Assembly: GCA_016191845.1 (NCBI GenBank)
Contig: JACPVF010000013.1
Coordinates: 310,001 to 374,000, forward strand
DNA: 64,000 nucleotides
DNA from: Chloroflexota bacterium
GTDB lineage: Bacteria > Chloroflexota > Anaerolineae > Anaerolineales > Villigracilaceae
Direction: 5' to 3'
The position numbers were made by a program, and so were the translations under genes. How positions within the stretch are numbered: the first letter of the stretch is position 1; each line of letters opens with the position of its first letter. Shown here one piece after another: positions 46,900 through 56,911 of this stretch. The notes below the pieces were generated by a model. That model did not search any database, was not told the DNA's origin, and was given only the letters and a program-made list of their open reading frames with translations.

Positions 46900-47280
46900 A
46901 TGGATAAACCCGCGCAAAAGATCATCCCGATATATACCTCCAAAGGCGACGTGGAGGCTTTTCTCTCGTACCCGTACATCTTCAACCGCACAGGCGATTG
47001 GATCGGATGGGTGACCCCCAAGCGGGAGGTATATTCCGTTCTGGGATATTACGTAGGATATATCACCGATGATCCGCGCATCCTGCGAAAACGGGCCACC
47101 AGCACCCTCAAACCGCGCCTCACCCCGCCTCCGCGCCCCGAGCGGATTCGCCTGCCCGCGTCGGTCCCGCTTGCCCCCATGATGAGCGAGTTGACCTATA
47201 GCCTGGTGGACGTCCTCATGGAAGAAGCCGAGCGCCTGCACACCGTCGAGACGGGTGAGTTCCGCCAGGACCTGGATTGA
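46900..47280 (+). CDS. hypothetical protein (4-fold beta-flower-like suspected)
   Basis: IPIYTSKGDVEAFLSYPYIFNRTGDWIGWVTPKREVYSVLGYYVGYI. Confidence 0.55.
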   Translation: MDKPAQKIIPIYTSKGDVEAFLSYPYIFNRTGDWIGWVTPKREVYSVLGYYVGYITDDPRILRKRATSTLKPRLTPPPRPERIRLPASVPLAPMMSELTYSLVDVLMEEAERLHTVETGEFRQDLD

Positions 47281-47292
47281 TACTCATCTCCG

Positions 47293-47315
47293 CCCCGAGC
47301 GTGGTCGAAGGGCAA
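47293..47315. repeat. dispersed repeat family core
   Basis: CCCCGAGCGTGGTCGAAGGGCAA. Confidence 0.55.
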
Positions 47316-47366
47316 CTATTTTCCACTCAGGCCGCCTTCCTGGCGGCTTTCTGTCAAAGGTAAACA

Positions 47367-47840
47367 ATGTCCTCCACTTTAGACCCTAAACCCGTCCGCG
47401 CCTCGCGCATCAGCATCGCTCAATTGATGCAACCCGAACACGCCAACAACCTGGGCAACGTCCACGGCGGATGGATCATGAAACTGGTGGATGAGGCGGG
47501 CGCACTGGCCTGCATGCGCCATGCGGGCCGCCGCGTGGTGACTGTGGCCATCGACTCGATGGTCTTCCGCCAGCCCATCCGCATCGGCGACCTGGTCATT
47601 CTCAACGCTGAAGTGACCTACACGGGCCGCTCGAGCGTGGAAGCCGAGGTGCAGGTGGTGGCTGAGAACCCTGTCACGGGCGAGCGCACGCATACCAACA
47701 CCGCTTACCTCGTTTACGTCGCCCTGGACGATGCAGGCAACCCTACTTCCATTCCGCCCGTCCAGGCCGAGACCGAAGACGAAGCAAAGAAACTCGAAGA
47801 AGGCAGGGAACGCCAGAAGCGACGATTGCAAAACAAATAG
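47367..47840 (+). CDS. hotdog-fold acyl-CoA thioesterase
   Basis: MQPEHANNLGNVHGGWIMKLVDEAGALACMRHAGRRVVTVAIDSMVFRQPI. Confidence 0.92.
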   Translation: MSSTLDPKPVRASRISIAQLMQPEHANNLGNVHGGWIMKLVDEAGALACMRHAGRRVVTVAIDSMVFRQPIRIGDLVILNAEVTYTGRSSVEAEVQVVAENPVTGERTHTNTAYLVYVALDDAGNPTSIPPVQAETEDEAKKLEEGRERQKRRLQNK

Positions 47841-47888
47841 TCAAAAAGGCCGCTCATCCAGAGCGGTTTCTTTTCTCAGGAGCATACG

Positions 47889-48245
47889 ATGGACAAGATC
47901 ATCATCAAGGATTTGCTGGCCCGTGGCGTGATCGGCGTCAATGCTTGGGAGCGTGAGATCCGCCAGGATATTCTGATCAACATCGAGGTGTTTACCGACA
48001 CCCGCCGCGCCGCTGAGACAGACAGTATCGAAGATTGTGTCAGTTATAGTGACCTCGCCAGGAAGGTACTGGCCCATGCTGAGAGCGCTGCGCGCTTCAC
48101 CGTGGAGGCGTTGGCCAACGATCTGGCGAAGATCTGTCTGGCCGAGAAGGGTGTTCAGCATGTGATGGTCCGCGTGGAGAAGCCAGGCGCGGTACGCTTC
48201 GCCAAGTCAGTGGGTGTGGAAATCGAGCGCAGTCGCGAGGAATAA
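47889..48245 (+). CDS. folB: dihydroneopterin aldolase
   Basis: DKIIIKDLLARGVIGVNAWEREIRQDILINIEV...VRVEKPGAVRFAKSVGVEIER. Confidence 0.93.
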   Translation: MDKIIIKDLLARGVIGVNAWEREIRQDILINIEVFTDTRRAAETDSIEDCVSYSDLARKVLAHAESAARFTVEALANDLAKICLAEKGVQHVMVRVEKPGAVRFAKSVGVEIERSREE

Positions 48246-48248
48246 AAA

Positions 48249-48276
48249 CTTGCGCACATGAGGTCATGTGCGCAAG
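48249..48276 (-). terminator. hairpin terminator between convergent folB and folE
   Basis: CTTGCGCACATGA-GG-TCATGTGCGCAAG with T-run on minus strand (AAGTTTTTATT). Confidence 0.75.
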
Positions 48277-48327
48277 GGATGCGGGAGTCCGCTTGGGGTC
48301 AGGGACAGGCCGAAGTCCAGAACGCTA

Positions 48328-48957
48328 TCACAACCGCAGCGGACCCGCTCCACGGCTGATATTATCCAGAAATTCCTGCCGCGTGGCCAGGTTTGCACGG
48401 AAGGCGCCGTGCATGGCAGAGGTCGTCATGCGCGCATCATGCTTCTTTACGCCGCGCATCATCGAGCACAGGTGCATGGCCTCGATCACCACAGCCACGC
48501 CCTGCGGCTTGAGCAGGTCGCGCAGGAAGTCAGCGATCTGACGGGTCATGCGCTCCTGCACCTGAAGACGGCGGGCATACATGTCCACGATACGGGGGAT
48601 CTTGGAGAGGCCCAGCACCTTGCCCGCAGGGATGTAGGCCACATGAGCACGGCCAATGAAGGGCAGCATGTGGTGTTCACACAGGCTGTAGAACTCGATG
48701 TCACGCACGATCACCATCTCGTCATAGCGGATCTCGAACAGCGCGCCGTTGACAATGGTCTGCGGATCCATCTGGTAGCCGCTCAGTAATTCGCCGAACA
48801 TACGCGCCACACGACGCGGCGTGGATTGCAACCCTTCGCGCTGCGTATCTTCACCGAGGGCCTTCAATAACTGGGTCACCGCCTGCTGGGCGGCGGCTTC
48901 GTCGATGGCGCCAGGCAGGGGTTTCTCGCCATCCAATTCATCGTCGAAATCTGTCAT
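48328..48957 (-). CDS. folE: GTP cyclohydrolase I
   Basis: [50 protein letters not shown]. Confidence 0.96.
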   Translation of the reverse strand: MTDFDDELDGEKPLPGAIDEAAAQQAVTQLLKALGEDTQREGLQSTPRRVARMFGELLSGYQMDPQTIVNGALFEIRYDEMVIVRDIEFYSLCEHHMLPFIGRAHVAYIPAGKVLGLSKIPRIVDMYARRLQVQERMTRQIADFLRDLLKPQGVAVVIEAMHLCSMMRGVKKHDARMTTSAMHGAFRANLATRQEFLDNISRGAGPLRL

Positions 48958-48975
48958 TCAGTGCTCCGAAAGAAA

Positions 48976-48997
48976 TGGCCCAGCTCCCGCTGGGCCA
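48976..48997 (-). terminator. hairpin downstream of hpf
   Basis: TGGCCCAGC-TCCC-GCTGGGCCA followed on minus strand by TTTCTTTC. Confidence 0.65.
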
Positions 48998-49019
48998 AAA
49001 GTGTTTGCAGGATTGGGAG

Positions 49020-49589
49020 TTAGCCAACTTCAGGCTCGATCAAGCCATACGTCCCGTTACGACGGCGATACAGCACGTTGATTTTGTTGACATCGGCGTT
49101 ATAGAAAATGAAGAAGTTATCGTGCCCAAGCAAGCGCATCTGTTCGACGGCTTCCTCCTCGTTCATGGGCAGGACCACAAACTTCTTGCGGCGCGCGATC
49201 ATCGGCACGAGTTCGCCCGTCTCGTCCATGGGCAGCTCGTCGGTGGCTACCACCTCGGCAGCGGAGCGGCCGTCACCGCGCCCGCGGGTGCGCTTGCCCT
49301 TGTAACGATCGATCTGGCGCTGCATCTTGTCGAGGGCGGCATCAAAGGCCACATGGGTCTCGTCGGCGCGTTCTTCGGTGCGCAGGATAAAGCCCCTGCC
49401 TCGCACAGTAATCTGCGCCACGTTGCGATCGGCGGCATTGCGGGCGGTCTTGATGTGGGAAAGCTCCACCCGAACTTCGTCGATCTCCTGGAGGTAGCGC
49501 TCGAGTTTTTCGGAGCGCGACGCAACGTACTCCTTGAGGCTGTCGTTCAGATGCAAGTTACGTGCCTGGACTTCCACTTTGTTGGACAT
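49020..49589 (-). CDS. hpf: ribosome hibernation-promoting factor (long HPF/YfiA family)
   Basis: S30AE-like N-terminus VEVQARNLHLNDSLKEYVASRSEKLERYLQEI; C-terminal VVLPMNEEEAVEQMRLLGHDNFFIFYNADVNKINVLYRRRNGTYGLIEP. Confidence 0.93.
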   Translation of the reverse strand: MSNKVEVQARNLHLNDSLKEYVASRSEKLERYLQEIDEVRVELSHIKTARNAADRNVAQITVRGRGFILRTEERADETHVAFDAALDKMQRQIDRYKGKRTRGRGDGRSAAEVVATDELPMDETGELVPMIARRKKFVVLPMNEEEAVEQMRLLGHDNFFIFYNADVNKINVLYRRRNGTYGLIEPEVG

Positions 49590-49627
49590 GGGTCCTCCAT
49601 AAAAAGGATGTGTAGGTCACGAACCGC

Positions 49628-50365
49628 TCACACGTGACGCAAGCCGTGCCGCGCCAGCGCGCGAGCGACTGTCAACGCATAAACCTGGGATGCGCCACCC
49701 TCCAGCAGGGCCTCCGCACCTGCAACCAGGGTGGATCCCGTTGTGGCAACATCGTCCATCAACAGGACAATTTTTCCGCGAATTCGGGCGGGGTCCGCTC
49801 GAAAAACGCCGCGCACATTCTCCCTGCGCTGCTCCCTGGTCAGCCCCACCTGGGAGTGGGTATTCTTCCAACGGACCAAGGCCTGGGGTGCGTACCCCAA
49901 ACCGAGCGCCAGGGACAACGGATGGGCAATCAGCGCAACTTGATTATACCCGCGTTCCCTGCGACGGGCCTGGCTGAGGGGGATGGGTACCACCACCTCG
50001 ATCGGCCAGCCCAAACCACGGATAAAATCGGTCATCTGGGCTGAAAGGGAATCGCCCAACCCCACATCACGGCGATATTTGAGATGGTGCAAGGCGCTGC
50101 GGATGGGATCATCGAAGACCAGCCAGGAACGCAGGGCGCGATACGGGGGCCGCTCTCGGTAGCAGGCTTCGCACAATCCTTCCGCGGACTGTGGGGTCCC
50201 GCAGGAATCACAAACGTTCCCATCGATGACGGGAACGTTCTTTTGACACTCATGGCACCAGCGCGATCCAGGCTTGCCGCACCCACCGCAGACAGGCGGA
50301 AAGATCCAATCCAACGCTGTCCAGGTCAATCGGTACAAATTGTACACCAAAGCAGAACCGCCCAT
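49628..50365 (-). CDS. ComF family phosphoribosyltransferase-like protein
   Basis: Cys-rich ribbon CGGCGKPGSRWCHECQ plus IVLLMDDVATTGSTLVAGAEAL PRPP motif. Confidence 0.92.
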   Translation of the reverse strand: MGGSALVYNLYRLTWTALDWIFPPVCGGCGKPGSRWCHECQKNVPVIDGNVCDSCGTPQSAEGLCEACYRERPPYRALRSWLVFDDPIRSALHHLKYRRDVGLGDSLSAQMTDFIRGLGWPIEVVVPIPLSQARRRERGYNQVALIAHPLSLALGLGYAPQALVRWKNTHSQVGLTREQRRENVRGVFRADPARIRGKIVLLMDDVATTGSTLVAGAEALLEGGASQVYALTVARALARHGLRHV

Positions 50366-50427
50366 ACTGCCTCGCTTGCCGATGAGATTATACTATGGCA
50401 AGGGGAAGAACCTCCCCCTGCCGAAAT

Positions 50428-51393
50428 TTACTGAACGAAGGCACCCAAGGATTTCGAAATCTGGATGGCAGCGGGTGTCAACAGGATGATCATAATAGAC
50501 GGGAAGGTCAACAACGCCATCGGGATGATCATCTTGATTGGAGCCTTATGCGCCTCTTCCTCGGCGCGCTGGCGGCGTTTGACGCGCATCTGATCAGACT
50601 GGATGCGCAACACCTTGGCCAGGCTCACACCCAACATCTCACTCTGAATAACAGCCGCGATAAAACTTGTCATCTCAGAGATGCCAATGCGGTCGGCCAT
50701 ATCACGCAGGGCATCCCGTCGGGGTTTGCCCAACTGGATCTCACGGATGGCACGCATGAAGGCCAGCGAAAGTTCATTCTCCCATTTTTCGCTCACCTTG
50801 GACATGGCCGCATCAAAGCCCAGGCCCGCTTCCACGCAAATGGTCAACAAATCAAGCGCATCTGGCATGGCCTTACGAACGTTATGCTGACGGCGATTGA
50901 TAATGCTCTGCAACCAGAGTTGTGGGAAGAAAAATCCGAGCACCAGGAATACACCCACAAGTAGAATCACCTGTGGTAATGGCCAGGGATTGGGAGCCAG
51001 GAACGAGATCAATAGCATCAATCCGCCGAACACGCCCGCCACTATGAACCGAGAAGCCAGGAAGGTGGCTGCATCAATCTGGCCAGGGTTGCCAGCCAAT
51101 TCCAGTTTGCGGCTGGTATCCTGTAACGCCTTTTGCGGCGTGAAGCGTGCCGAAAACTCGCCCACGCTTCTCATGAAGGGGACCAGAATACGCTCGCTGA
51201 ATGGTTGGGAGAGTTCAATATCCTCTAGCGAGGTCAGTTCGCCGCGCTGGCTGGCTTCGGCCAGGCGATTCATCAATGGGTCGTTTTCCTCCTGGGAATT
51301 GCGCGCATAACGCGCCCCGATCACACCCAAGACCACTGCCCCACCGATCAATATCAGAGCCACAAGGCCCCAGAGCAGGATGTTCATATTCAT
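50428..51393 (-). CDS. tadC: type II/IV secretion F-domain protein, TadC-like
   Basis: Hydrophobic T2SSF pattern; downstream of TadB-like gene; LLTICVEAGLGFDAAMSKVSEKW. Confidence 0.85.
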   Translation of the reverse strand: MNMNILLWGLVALILIGGAVVLGVIGARYARNSQEENDPLMNRLAEASQRGELTSLEDIELSQPFSERILVPFMRSVGEFSARFTPQKALQDTSRKLELAGNPGQIDAATFLASRFIVAGVFGGLMLLISFLAPNPWPLPQVILLVGVFLVLGFFFPQLWLQSIINRRQHNVRKAMPDALDLLTICVEAGLGFDAAMSKVSEKWENELSLAFMRAIREIQLGKPRRDALRDMADRIGISEMTSFIAAVIQSEMLGVSLAKVLRIQSDQMRVKRRQRAEEEAHKAPIKMIIPMALLTFPSIMIILLTPAAIQISKSLGAFVQ

Positions 51394-51394
51394 G

Positions 51395-52366
51395 CTACAC
51401 CTCGATATCCGCGATCTTCATCATGATGACATAACCAAGCACGATTAAAAATATCACGGACACGATGACACCGATCACGCAGCCGACACCGCCGCCTTGC
51501 AGCGACATCAGATAACCAGGATTGATGAACCACAGGATCAGGGTCAGGAAGACAGGAATCAGCGACAGGACCGTACCCGAGGTGCGGACCTGGGCCGTCA
51601 GGGTCTGGATGTCGCCCTTGATGCGGATGCGCTCGCGGATGGTGAAGGAAATCGTATCCAAAATCTCGGATAGGTTACCGCCTACTTCGCGCTGCACGTT
51701 GATGGCTGTCACCATGAAGTCCAGGTCCTGGCTGGGAATGCGGCGCAGGAGGTTGTCCAGTGACACCTCCATCGGGATACCCAACTGCATCTCCTGCACT
51801 ACACGGCGAAATTCATCGCAGATCGGGGCAGGCATTTCCTTGCTGACAGCCTCCATGGCCTGCATGGTGGAATAGCCCGCGCGCAGACCATTCACCATCA
51901 GGTTGATCATATCAGGAAGCTGCTCATTGAAACGTTTGAGGCGACGGGTCTTCTGGCGGTTGATATACATACGCGGGAAGAAGAAACCCGCCACCGCGCC
52001 CATCAGGAAGGAGATGGGCTGCTGACTGCCCAGCAACCAGGCAATGGCCCCCGTGCCGATGATCGAAATGACGATCAGGGCAAAGTACTCTGCCACCTTC
52101 AGCCTGACATCGGCCCGCGCCAATTCGCGGGCGATGTTATCGCCAAAAGAAGTCCGCTCGACCCGCCGCGTGACCCATTCGGTCAGTGGCGAGTCGCCCC
52201 TCCCATAATTCTCCTCGACACGCTTTCCCTTGTCGTCGCCCAGGTACTGACCCAGACGCTGATCGAGCATGGTCCGCTCGCTGGAAACGGAAACCACCAA
52301 CCCGATCGAGAGAATGACGATCAGGAGGATACCGCCGATGATGATGATCCAGTTGATAAGTGGCAT
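51395..52366 (-). CDS. tadB: type II secretion F-domain protein, TadB-like
   Basis: LPDMINLMVNGLRAGYSTMQAMEAVSKEMPAPICDEFRRVVQEMQLG. Confidence 0.87.
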   Translation of the reverse strand: MPLINWIIIIGGILLIVILSIGLVVSVSSERTMLDQRLGQYLGDDKGKRVEENYGRGDSPLTEWVTRRVERTSFGDNIARELARADVRLKVAEYFALIVISIIGTGAIAWLLGSQQPISFLMGAVAGFFFPRMYINRQKTRRLKRFNEQLPDMINLMVNGLRAGYSTMQAMEAVSKEMPAPICDEFRRVVQEMQLGIPMEVSLDNLLRRIPSQDLDFMVTAINVQREVGGNLSEILDTISFTIRERIRIKGDIQTLTAQVRTSGTVLSLIPVFLTLILWFINPGYLMSLQGGGVGCVIGVIVSVIFLIVLGYVIMMKIADIEV

Positions 52367-52378
52367 GGCTCGTCAGGG

Positions 52379-53800
52379 TTAGTAGCGGCGACGTTCTCCG
52401 ATACCGAAAATGGATGGAGGCAGGTGAATGCCGGAACCTTCGATCTTATCCATGAACTTGGGCCGCAGGCCGGTCGGGCGCAGGCGCCCCACCACGCGGC
52501 CGTCTTCAATGCCCGTCTGCTCGAAAACAAACAGATCCGTGAGCGTGATGACGTCGCCTTCCATGCCGCTGACTTCAGTAATGTAGGTTACCTTACGCGT
52601 ACCATCACGCATACGGGACTGATGTACGATCAGGTCAATGGCGGAGGAAATTTGCTCACGAATGGCGCGGGAAGGCAGGTCCATACCTGCCATCAGGGTC
52701 ATCGTTTCAAGACGAGAAAGCGTATCGCGCGGGCCATTCGAGTGCAGCGTGGTCATGGAGCCGTCGTGGCCTGTGTTCATGGCTTGCAACATGTCCAACG
52801 CCGCTTCATCGCGAATTTCGCCCACGATTACACGGTCAGGACGCATACGAAGGGAGTTGATCACCAATTGTCGGATTGTGATCTCGCCGCGATTTTCAAT
52901 GTTCGGAGGGCGAGACTCCAACGTAACCACATGTTCCTGGCGTAATTGCAATTCCGCCGCGTTTTCGATGGTCACGATGCGCTCGTCTGCAGGAATGAAA
53001 CTGGACAGGATGTTCAGCAGGGTCGTCTTACCAGAACCAGTACCACCCGAAATAACCACGTTCAGGCGGGACTCCACGCAGGCCTTCAAGAATTGAAGCG
53101 ATTCTGGCGTGATGGAACCGAACTGCACCAACTGGTCAACCGTAATCGGGTTGCGCGAAAATTTACGGATGGTCAGCGCGGGACCGACCAACGAGATTGG
53201 AGGAATGACCGCATTGACGCGGGATCCATCTGGCAGACGGGCATCCACGTACGGGCTGGCCTCATCAATACGGCGGCCAAGAGGAGCCACAATACGGTCG
53301 ATGATACGCAGCACATGATCGTTGTTCTCGAAGGTCACGGGAACGCGATGAATCTTGCCTTTGCGCTCGATATAGATATTCTTCGCCCCATTGACCATGA
53401 TTTCTGTGATGGTCTCGTCCTCAAGCAACGGCTGAAGCGGGCCAAAACCAAGGATTTCTGCAGCGATCTGCTCGAACAATCGCGCACGCTCGGGGCGCGA
53501 AAGAACGATGTTTTCCTCGGTCAGGATCTGCTCGAAAAGGTCTTGAATCGTCTTACGGACATCATCCGTCTTGGAGATGTCCATCGACGGATCGAGTTCC
53601 GCCAAGAGTTTGTTCTGGACTCGGGTCTTCAGGTCAAAGTAGGACCCAGCCTGAGGCGAAGTAATGGGTGCACTGACCCGCCGCGCCTGCATCGACGAAA
53701 GGCGCGAACTATCGCCAGAACCAGACTGGCCGCCACCACCTTGACCAGGCGTTTTTCCCTGTCCACCTTGCCCTTGCTCAATACGTTTAAGAAGCGACAT
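52379..53800 (-). CDS. cpaF: CpaF/TadA family secretion ATPase
   Basis: VVISGGTGSGKTTLLNILSSFIPADERIVTIENAAELQLRQEHVVTLESRP...GHDGSMTTLHSNGPRDTLSRLETM. Confidence 0.95.
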   Translation of the reverse strand: MSLLKRIEQGQGGQGKTPGQGGGGQSGSGDSSRLSSMQARRVSAPITSPQAGSYFDLKTRVQNKLLAELDPSMDISKTDDVRKTIQDLFEQILTEENIVLSRPERARLFEQIAAEILGFGPLQPLLEDETITEIMVNGAKNIYIERKGKIHRVPVTFENNDHVLRIIDRIVAPLGRRIDEASPYVDARLPDGSRVNAVIPPISLVGPALTIRKFSRNPITVDQLVQFGSITPESLQFLKACVESRLNVVISGGTGSGKTTLLNILSSFIPADERIVTIENAAELQLRQEHVVTLESRPPNIENRGEITIRQLVINSLRMRPDRVIVGEIRDEAALDMLQAMNTGHDGSMTTLHSNGPRDTLSRLETMTLMAGMDLPSRAIREQISSAIDLIVHQSRMRDGTRKVTYITEVSGMEGDVITLTDLFVFEQTGIEDGRVVGRLRPTGLRPKFMDKIEGSGIHLPPSIFGIGERRRY

Positions 53801-53810
53801 GCTTCACTCC

Positions 53811-55055
53811 TTACCGCCTACCACTAGTGGAATTCTCTTCTTCTGCTTCGATAGCCGCGATCCGCCCGCGGACAGCTTCCGCCAAGGCGTATACACCGCG
53901 ACCAACAAGTTGATTCTTATTATCGACCATGAACGGAATGCCACGATTGACCGCGTTAATCACGATACGTTCATCCAATGGGACGACCGCCGCCACATCC
54001 TGCTTCAGGTTTTTACCTACCCGCTCCGGAGTAATAGCAATCCGCTTATCAAAACGATTCATCGCCAACACAACACGGTCCTTCTGCACGCCAAGGGTGT
54101 GCAGAAGATCCAAAGAAAGGCTGACGTTCTTAATGGTGGGAATTTCTTGCGTCGTGACCACAACCACCACGTCGCTATTATCGATAGTCGTCAGAGTCAC
54201 ATCAGTCAAAGTGGAGCTGGTATCCACCACCACATAGGCATACAGTTGTTTGAGCAGATGGATCACCCGCCCAAACTGTTCCGCCGACACCTTCTCCGCA
54301 TACTCAGGTTTGGACGGGGCAGCCAACACATGGATGCCAGATGCCTGGTGCTTGATCATGATCTCTTCGATGATCTCGGAGTCAAGTTCTTCGATACGGG
54401 GGGCAATTTCGATGATGGTGTTCTTGCCCTGTTCATTAATGAAGACTGCCACATCGCCGAACTGGAGGTTCCCGTCGACCAAGACAACGCGTGTGTCCTC
54501 GTTATGGAGAGCAATTGCCAGATTGACAGCCAGAGTGGTGGTTCCCACACCGCCCTTCGGGCTATACACTGTCACCACCTTGCCCTGCAATAGGCCAGGC
54601 AGGGTCGGGACAGAGGTCGGCAGGCCAGCCATGGGCGTCGAACCGCGCCCTTGCACATTCTTCGAACGTTCGATGCGGGCCATTTCGCTCGCGCGGCGGA
54701 TGGCCGAGATCAATTCATCGCCCATCGGGGGTTTGGTCAGGAAATCCCGAGCACCTGCCAGCATGGCACGACGCATATAATTCTGATCGTTCTGCACCGA
54801 CAGGATGACAACCTGGATATGCGGCGATTTACGGCGAATGTTCTCGGTAGCCGTAATGCCGTCAATATCCGGCATGTTGATATCCATCAGAACTACATCC
54901 GGGTCCAACTCTTGTGCAAGTTGGATGCCTTCCTTCCCTGAACGAGCCGCACCCACCACCTCCACGTCGGGTTCGAACTGGAGCAATTTTCGAACATTCT
55001 CCCGGGTCTCTGCAATATCATCTACGATTAGTACCCGGATCTTATCCGCTGGCAT
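53811..55055 (-). CDS. cpaE: CpaE/TadZ-like: receiver (REC) domain fused to MinD/ParA-type ATPase
   Basis: REC: IRVLIVDDIAETRENV...VVLMDINMPDIDGI...FLTKPP; ATPase: VTVYSPKGGVGTTTLAVNLAIAL. Confidence 0.92.
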   Translation of the reverse strand: MPADKIRVLIVDDIAETRENVRKLLQFEPDVEVVGAARSGKEGIQLAQELDPDVVLMDINMPDIDGITATENIRRKSPHIQVVILSVQNDQNYMRRAMLAGARDFLTKPPMGDELISAIRRASEMARIERSKNVQGRGSTPMAGLPTSVPTLPGLLQGKVVTVYSPKGGVGTTTLAVNLAIALHNEDTRVVLVDGNLQFGDVAVFINEQGKNTIIEIAPRIEELDSEIIEEIMIKHQASGIHVLAAPSKPEYAEKVSAEQFGRVIHLLKQLYAYVVVDTSSTLTDVTLTTIDNSDVVVVVTTQEIPTIKNVSLSLDLLHTLGVQKDRVVLAMNRFDKRIAITPERVGKNLKQDVAAVVPLDERIVINAVNRGIPFMVDNKNQLVGRGVYALAEAVRGRIAAIEAEEENSTSGRR

Positions 55056-55098
55056 ACGTTACCTCTGAACCGATTTTATATTCTAGTCTCATCCAATT

Positions 55099-56163
55099 TT
55101 ACTGTTGAGGCTGAGGAGCGTCATTGGGCAGGACTGGGACAACCAACACATCGATGCGAGGCTGCGTAGAGTACGGAAGCTTGGCCGGCATGGGAATATT
55201 GTACTGGCTGAGCAGGAATTGGAGCGTAGCACCTTCCGTAGCCTGTCTGGATTGGTCGTTGGGGTTACGAAGCGAAAGTTGCAGGATGGTATTTGTATAA
55301 GTCAGGTAGGTCAGCGTGATCGCATCCTGAGGTGTGACAATCAAGGTCACCACGTCGGGAGCGACCGGAGTCTGCGCCTGTTGCTGTTGCTGATTCTGGT
55401 CCGGGGTCGAGGAAGTCGCACCCAAGGGGAAGTTGCCCACCTTGAGGACGATCACATCCTGCAAAAGCACCTGACAGGCCGGGCGCGGGCGCTGGGCCTC
55501 AGCAGGCATGATGTAGAACGGCTGCTGCACAGAGGGATCAAGCTCAAGTCGGCCCTGCGGACCCGTATCAGCAACAGTACCTGCGCTGAGGGAGATGACC
55601 GGCAATTTATCTGGCAGAGTCCCTGGTCCTTGCAACAAACCTGCTGTGTTGGGGAGGATCGACTGGAAGGTCGGGTCAACATCCACAAAGAGGAAGCAGG
55701 CATTTACATTAACGTGAGCGCCATCCGCCACGCCATATCCAGCCAGTGTCAGACGGTTTGCCGGGATCGAGATTGCCGTCATACCAGGCGGCACCAGAGA
55801 GGCCCAAGTGGGCCCTGCAATGGAAACCGCTTCCGATTTATTAACAACCATGGATTCAGTAATGATGACGCCCTGATCCAGAGGGAAGCGGGCCACCTTG
55901 TTGGTGGTCAACTGCGCCAATTCATCCTTTGTATACATGACCGTGATGACCTGGTCCTGGGGAATGGAAATGGTCATCAACATGTCAGCGGTGATGTCCC
56001 CACCCTGCGGAATATTCTGCTTGGCTGCATAAATCTCGACCAAGGAGGTCTGCTGCTGATTGTTATTCTGCGTGGACAAAACTTGCGATAAGAAAAAGGC
56101 ACCCAAACCCAAGGCCACGATCAAAATCAACAGCACAAATATCCAAACTCGCGCTCTACGCAT
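55099..56163 (-). CDS. cpaB: Flp pilus assembly protein CpaB/RcpC
   Basis: N-terminal TM, SAF-like AAKQNIPQGGDITADMLMTISIPQDQ; position in Tad locus. Confidence 0.88.
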   Translation of the reverse strand: MRRARVWIFVLLILIVALGLGAFFLSQVLSTQNNNQQQTSLVEIYAAKQNIPQGGDITADMLMTISIPQDQVITVMYTKDELAQLTTNKVARFPLDQGVIITESMVVNKSEAVSIAGPTWASLVPPGMTAISIPANRLTLAGYGVADGAHVNVNACFLFVDVDPTFQSILPNTAGLLQGPGTLPDKLPVISLSAGTVADTGPQGRLELDPSVQQPFYIMPAEAQRPRPACQVLLQDVIVLKVGNFPLGATSSTPDQNQQQQQAQTPVAPDVVTLIVTPQDAITLTYLTYTNTILQLSLRNPNDQSRQATEGATLQFLLSQYNIPMPAKLPYSTQPRIDVLVVPVLPNDAPQPQQ

Positions 56164-56246
56164 AGAAGTTCTCCTCTCTTTGCCGCCTGCTGCAAAGAAT
56201 TTATATCATTGGTATTATACAGGAAAAATAACAATTTCATGTTGGT

Positions 56247-56285
56247 AAAAAAGTAGGACTCTGGGGCTCAGAGTCCTACTTTTTT
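56247..56285 (-). terminator. terminator downstream of pilin 1 (proximal to cpaB)
   Basis: AAAAAAGTAGGACTCTG-GGGCT-CAGAGTCCTACTTTTTT. Confidence 0.9.
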
Positions 56286-56301
56286 CGAGATGCGATCAGG
56301 C

Positions 56302-56457
56302 TTAGACGGTGCCGAGGCTGGAGTTGATCTTGCTGAACACGTTACCGATGATCGGGCCGAGGATCATGAGGGCCGCGATAACAACGATGGCGACCAGGAC
56401 GAGGATCAGCGCGTACTCAACCAGGCCTTGGCCTTTTTCCTTGGGAGCGAACAACAT
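56302..56457 (-). CDS. flp: Flp-type IVb pilin (copy 1)
   Basis: Manual translation: MLFAPKEKGQGLVEYALILVLVAIVVIAALMILGPIIGNVFSKINSSLGTV*; below ORF-track length cutoff. Confidence 0.95.
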   Translation of the reverse strand: MLFAPKEKGQGLVEYALILVLVAIVVIAALMILGPIIGNVFSKINSSLGTV

Positions 56458-56600
56458 GGCAATTTACCTCCGGGGATTTGATGGATAGAGAAATAATCTC
56501 TTGAGGCGTATTATAAACAAGGAGGGATAAATTACAAGCGGCAAAAGATGAAATATCTTACAATTACGTTAGAAAAAAGTATTTTTAATGAAATTGTAAT

Positions 56601-56627
56601 AAAAAAGACCCGGGAAACCGGGCCTTT
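56601..56627 (-). terminator. terminator downstream of pilin 2
   Basis: AAAAAAGACCCGG-GAAA-CCGGGCCTTT (T-run on minus strand). Confidence 0.85.
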
Positions 56628-56633
56628 GAGAAG

Positions 56634-56789
56634 CTATACAGTACTAAGGCTGGAATTGAGCTTGCTGAACACGTTTCCGATGATCGGGCCAAGGATCATG
56701 AGGGCCGCAATAACTACGATAGCAACTAGCACAAGAATAAATGCGTACTCGACCAGGCCCTGGCCGCGTTCCCTGAGGAAAAACAGCAC
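56634..56789 (-). CDS. flp: Flp-type IVb pilin (copy 2, diverged, GTG start)
   Basis: Manual translation: (V/M)LFFLRERGQGLVEYAFILVLVAIVVIAALMILGPIIGNVFSKLNSSLSTV*; GGAGG RBS upstream of GTG 56789. Confidence 0.88.
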   Translation of the reverse strand: MLFFLRERGQGLVEYAFILVLVAIVVIAALMILGPIIGNVFSKLNSSLSTV

Positions 56790-56866
56790 ACCACTCACCT
56801 CCTTCTTTCTCAGGATAGATTCACCACACCTTTCATTTCTGTAAGGCTATTGTAATTAAAAAGAAC

Positions 56867-56888
56867 AACCCCGTCAATTGACGGGGTT
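56867..56888 (-). terminator. palindromic terminator downstream of pilin 3
   Basis: AACCCCGTCAATTGACGGGGTT followed on minus strand by CTTTTT. Confidence 0.85.
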
Positions 56889-56911
56889 GCCTTCTTTGCA
56901 GTCGTCGGAAA

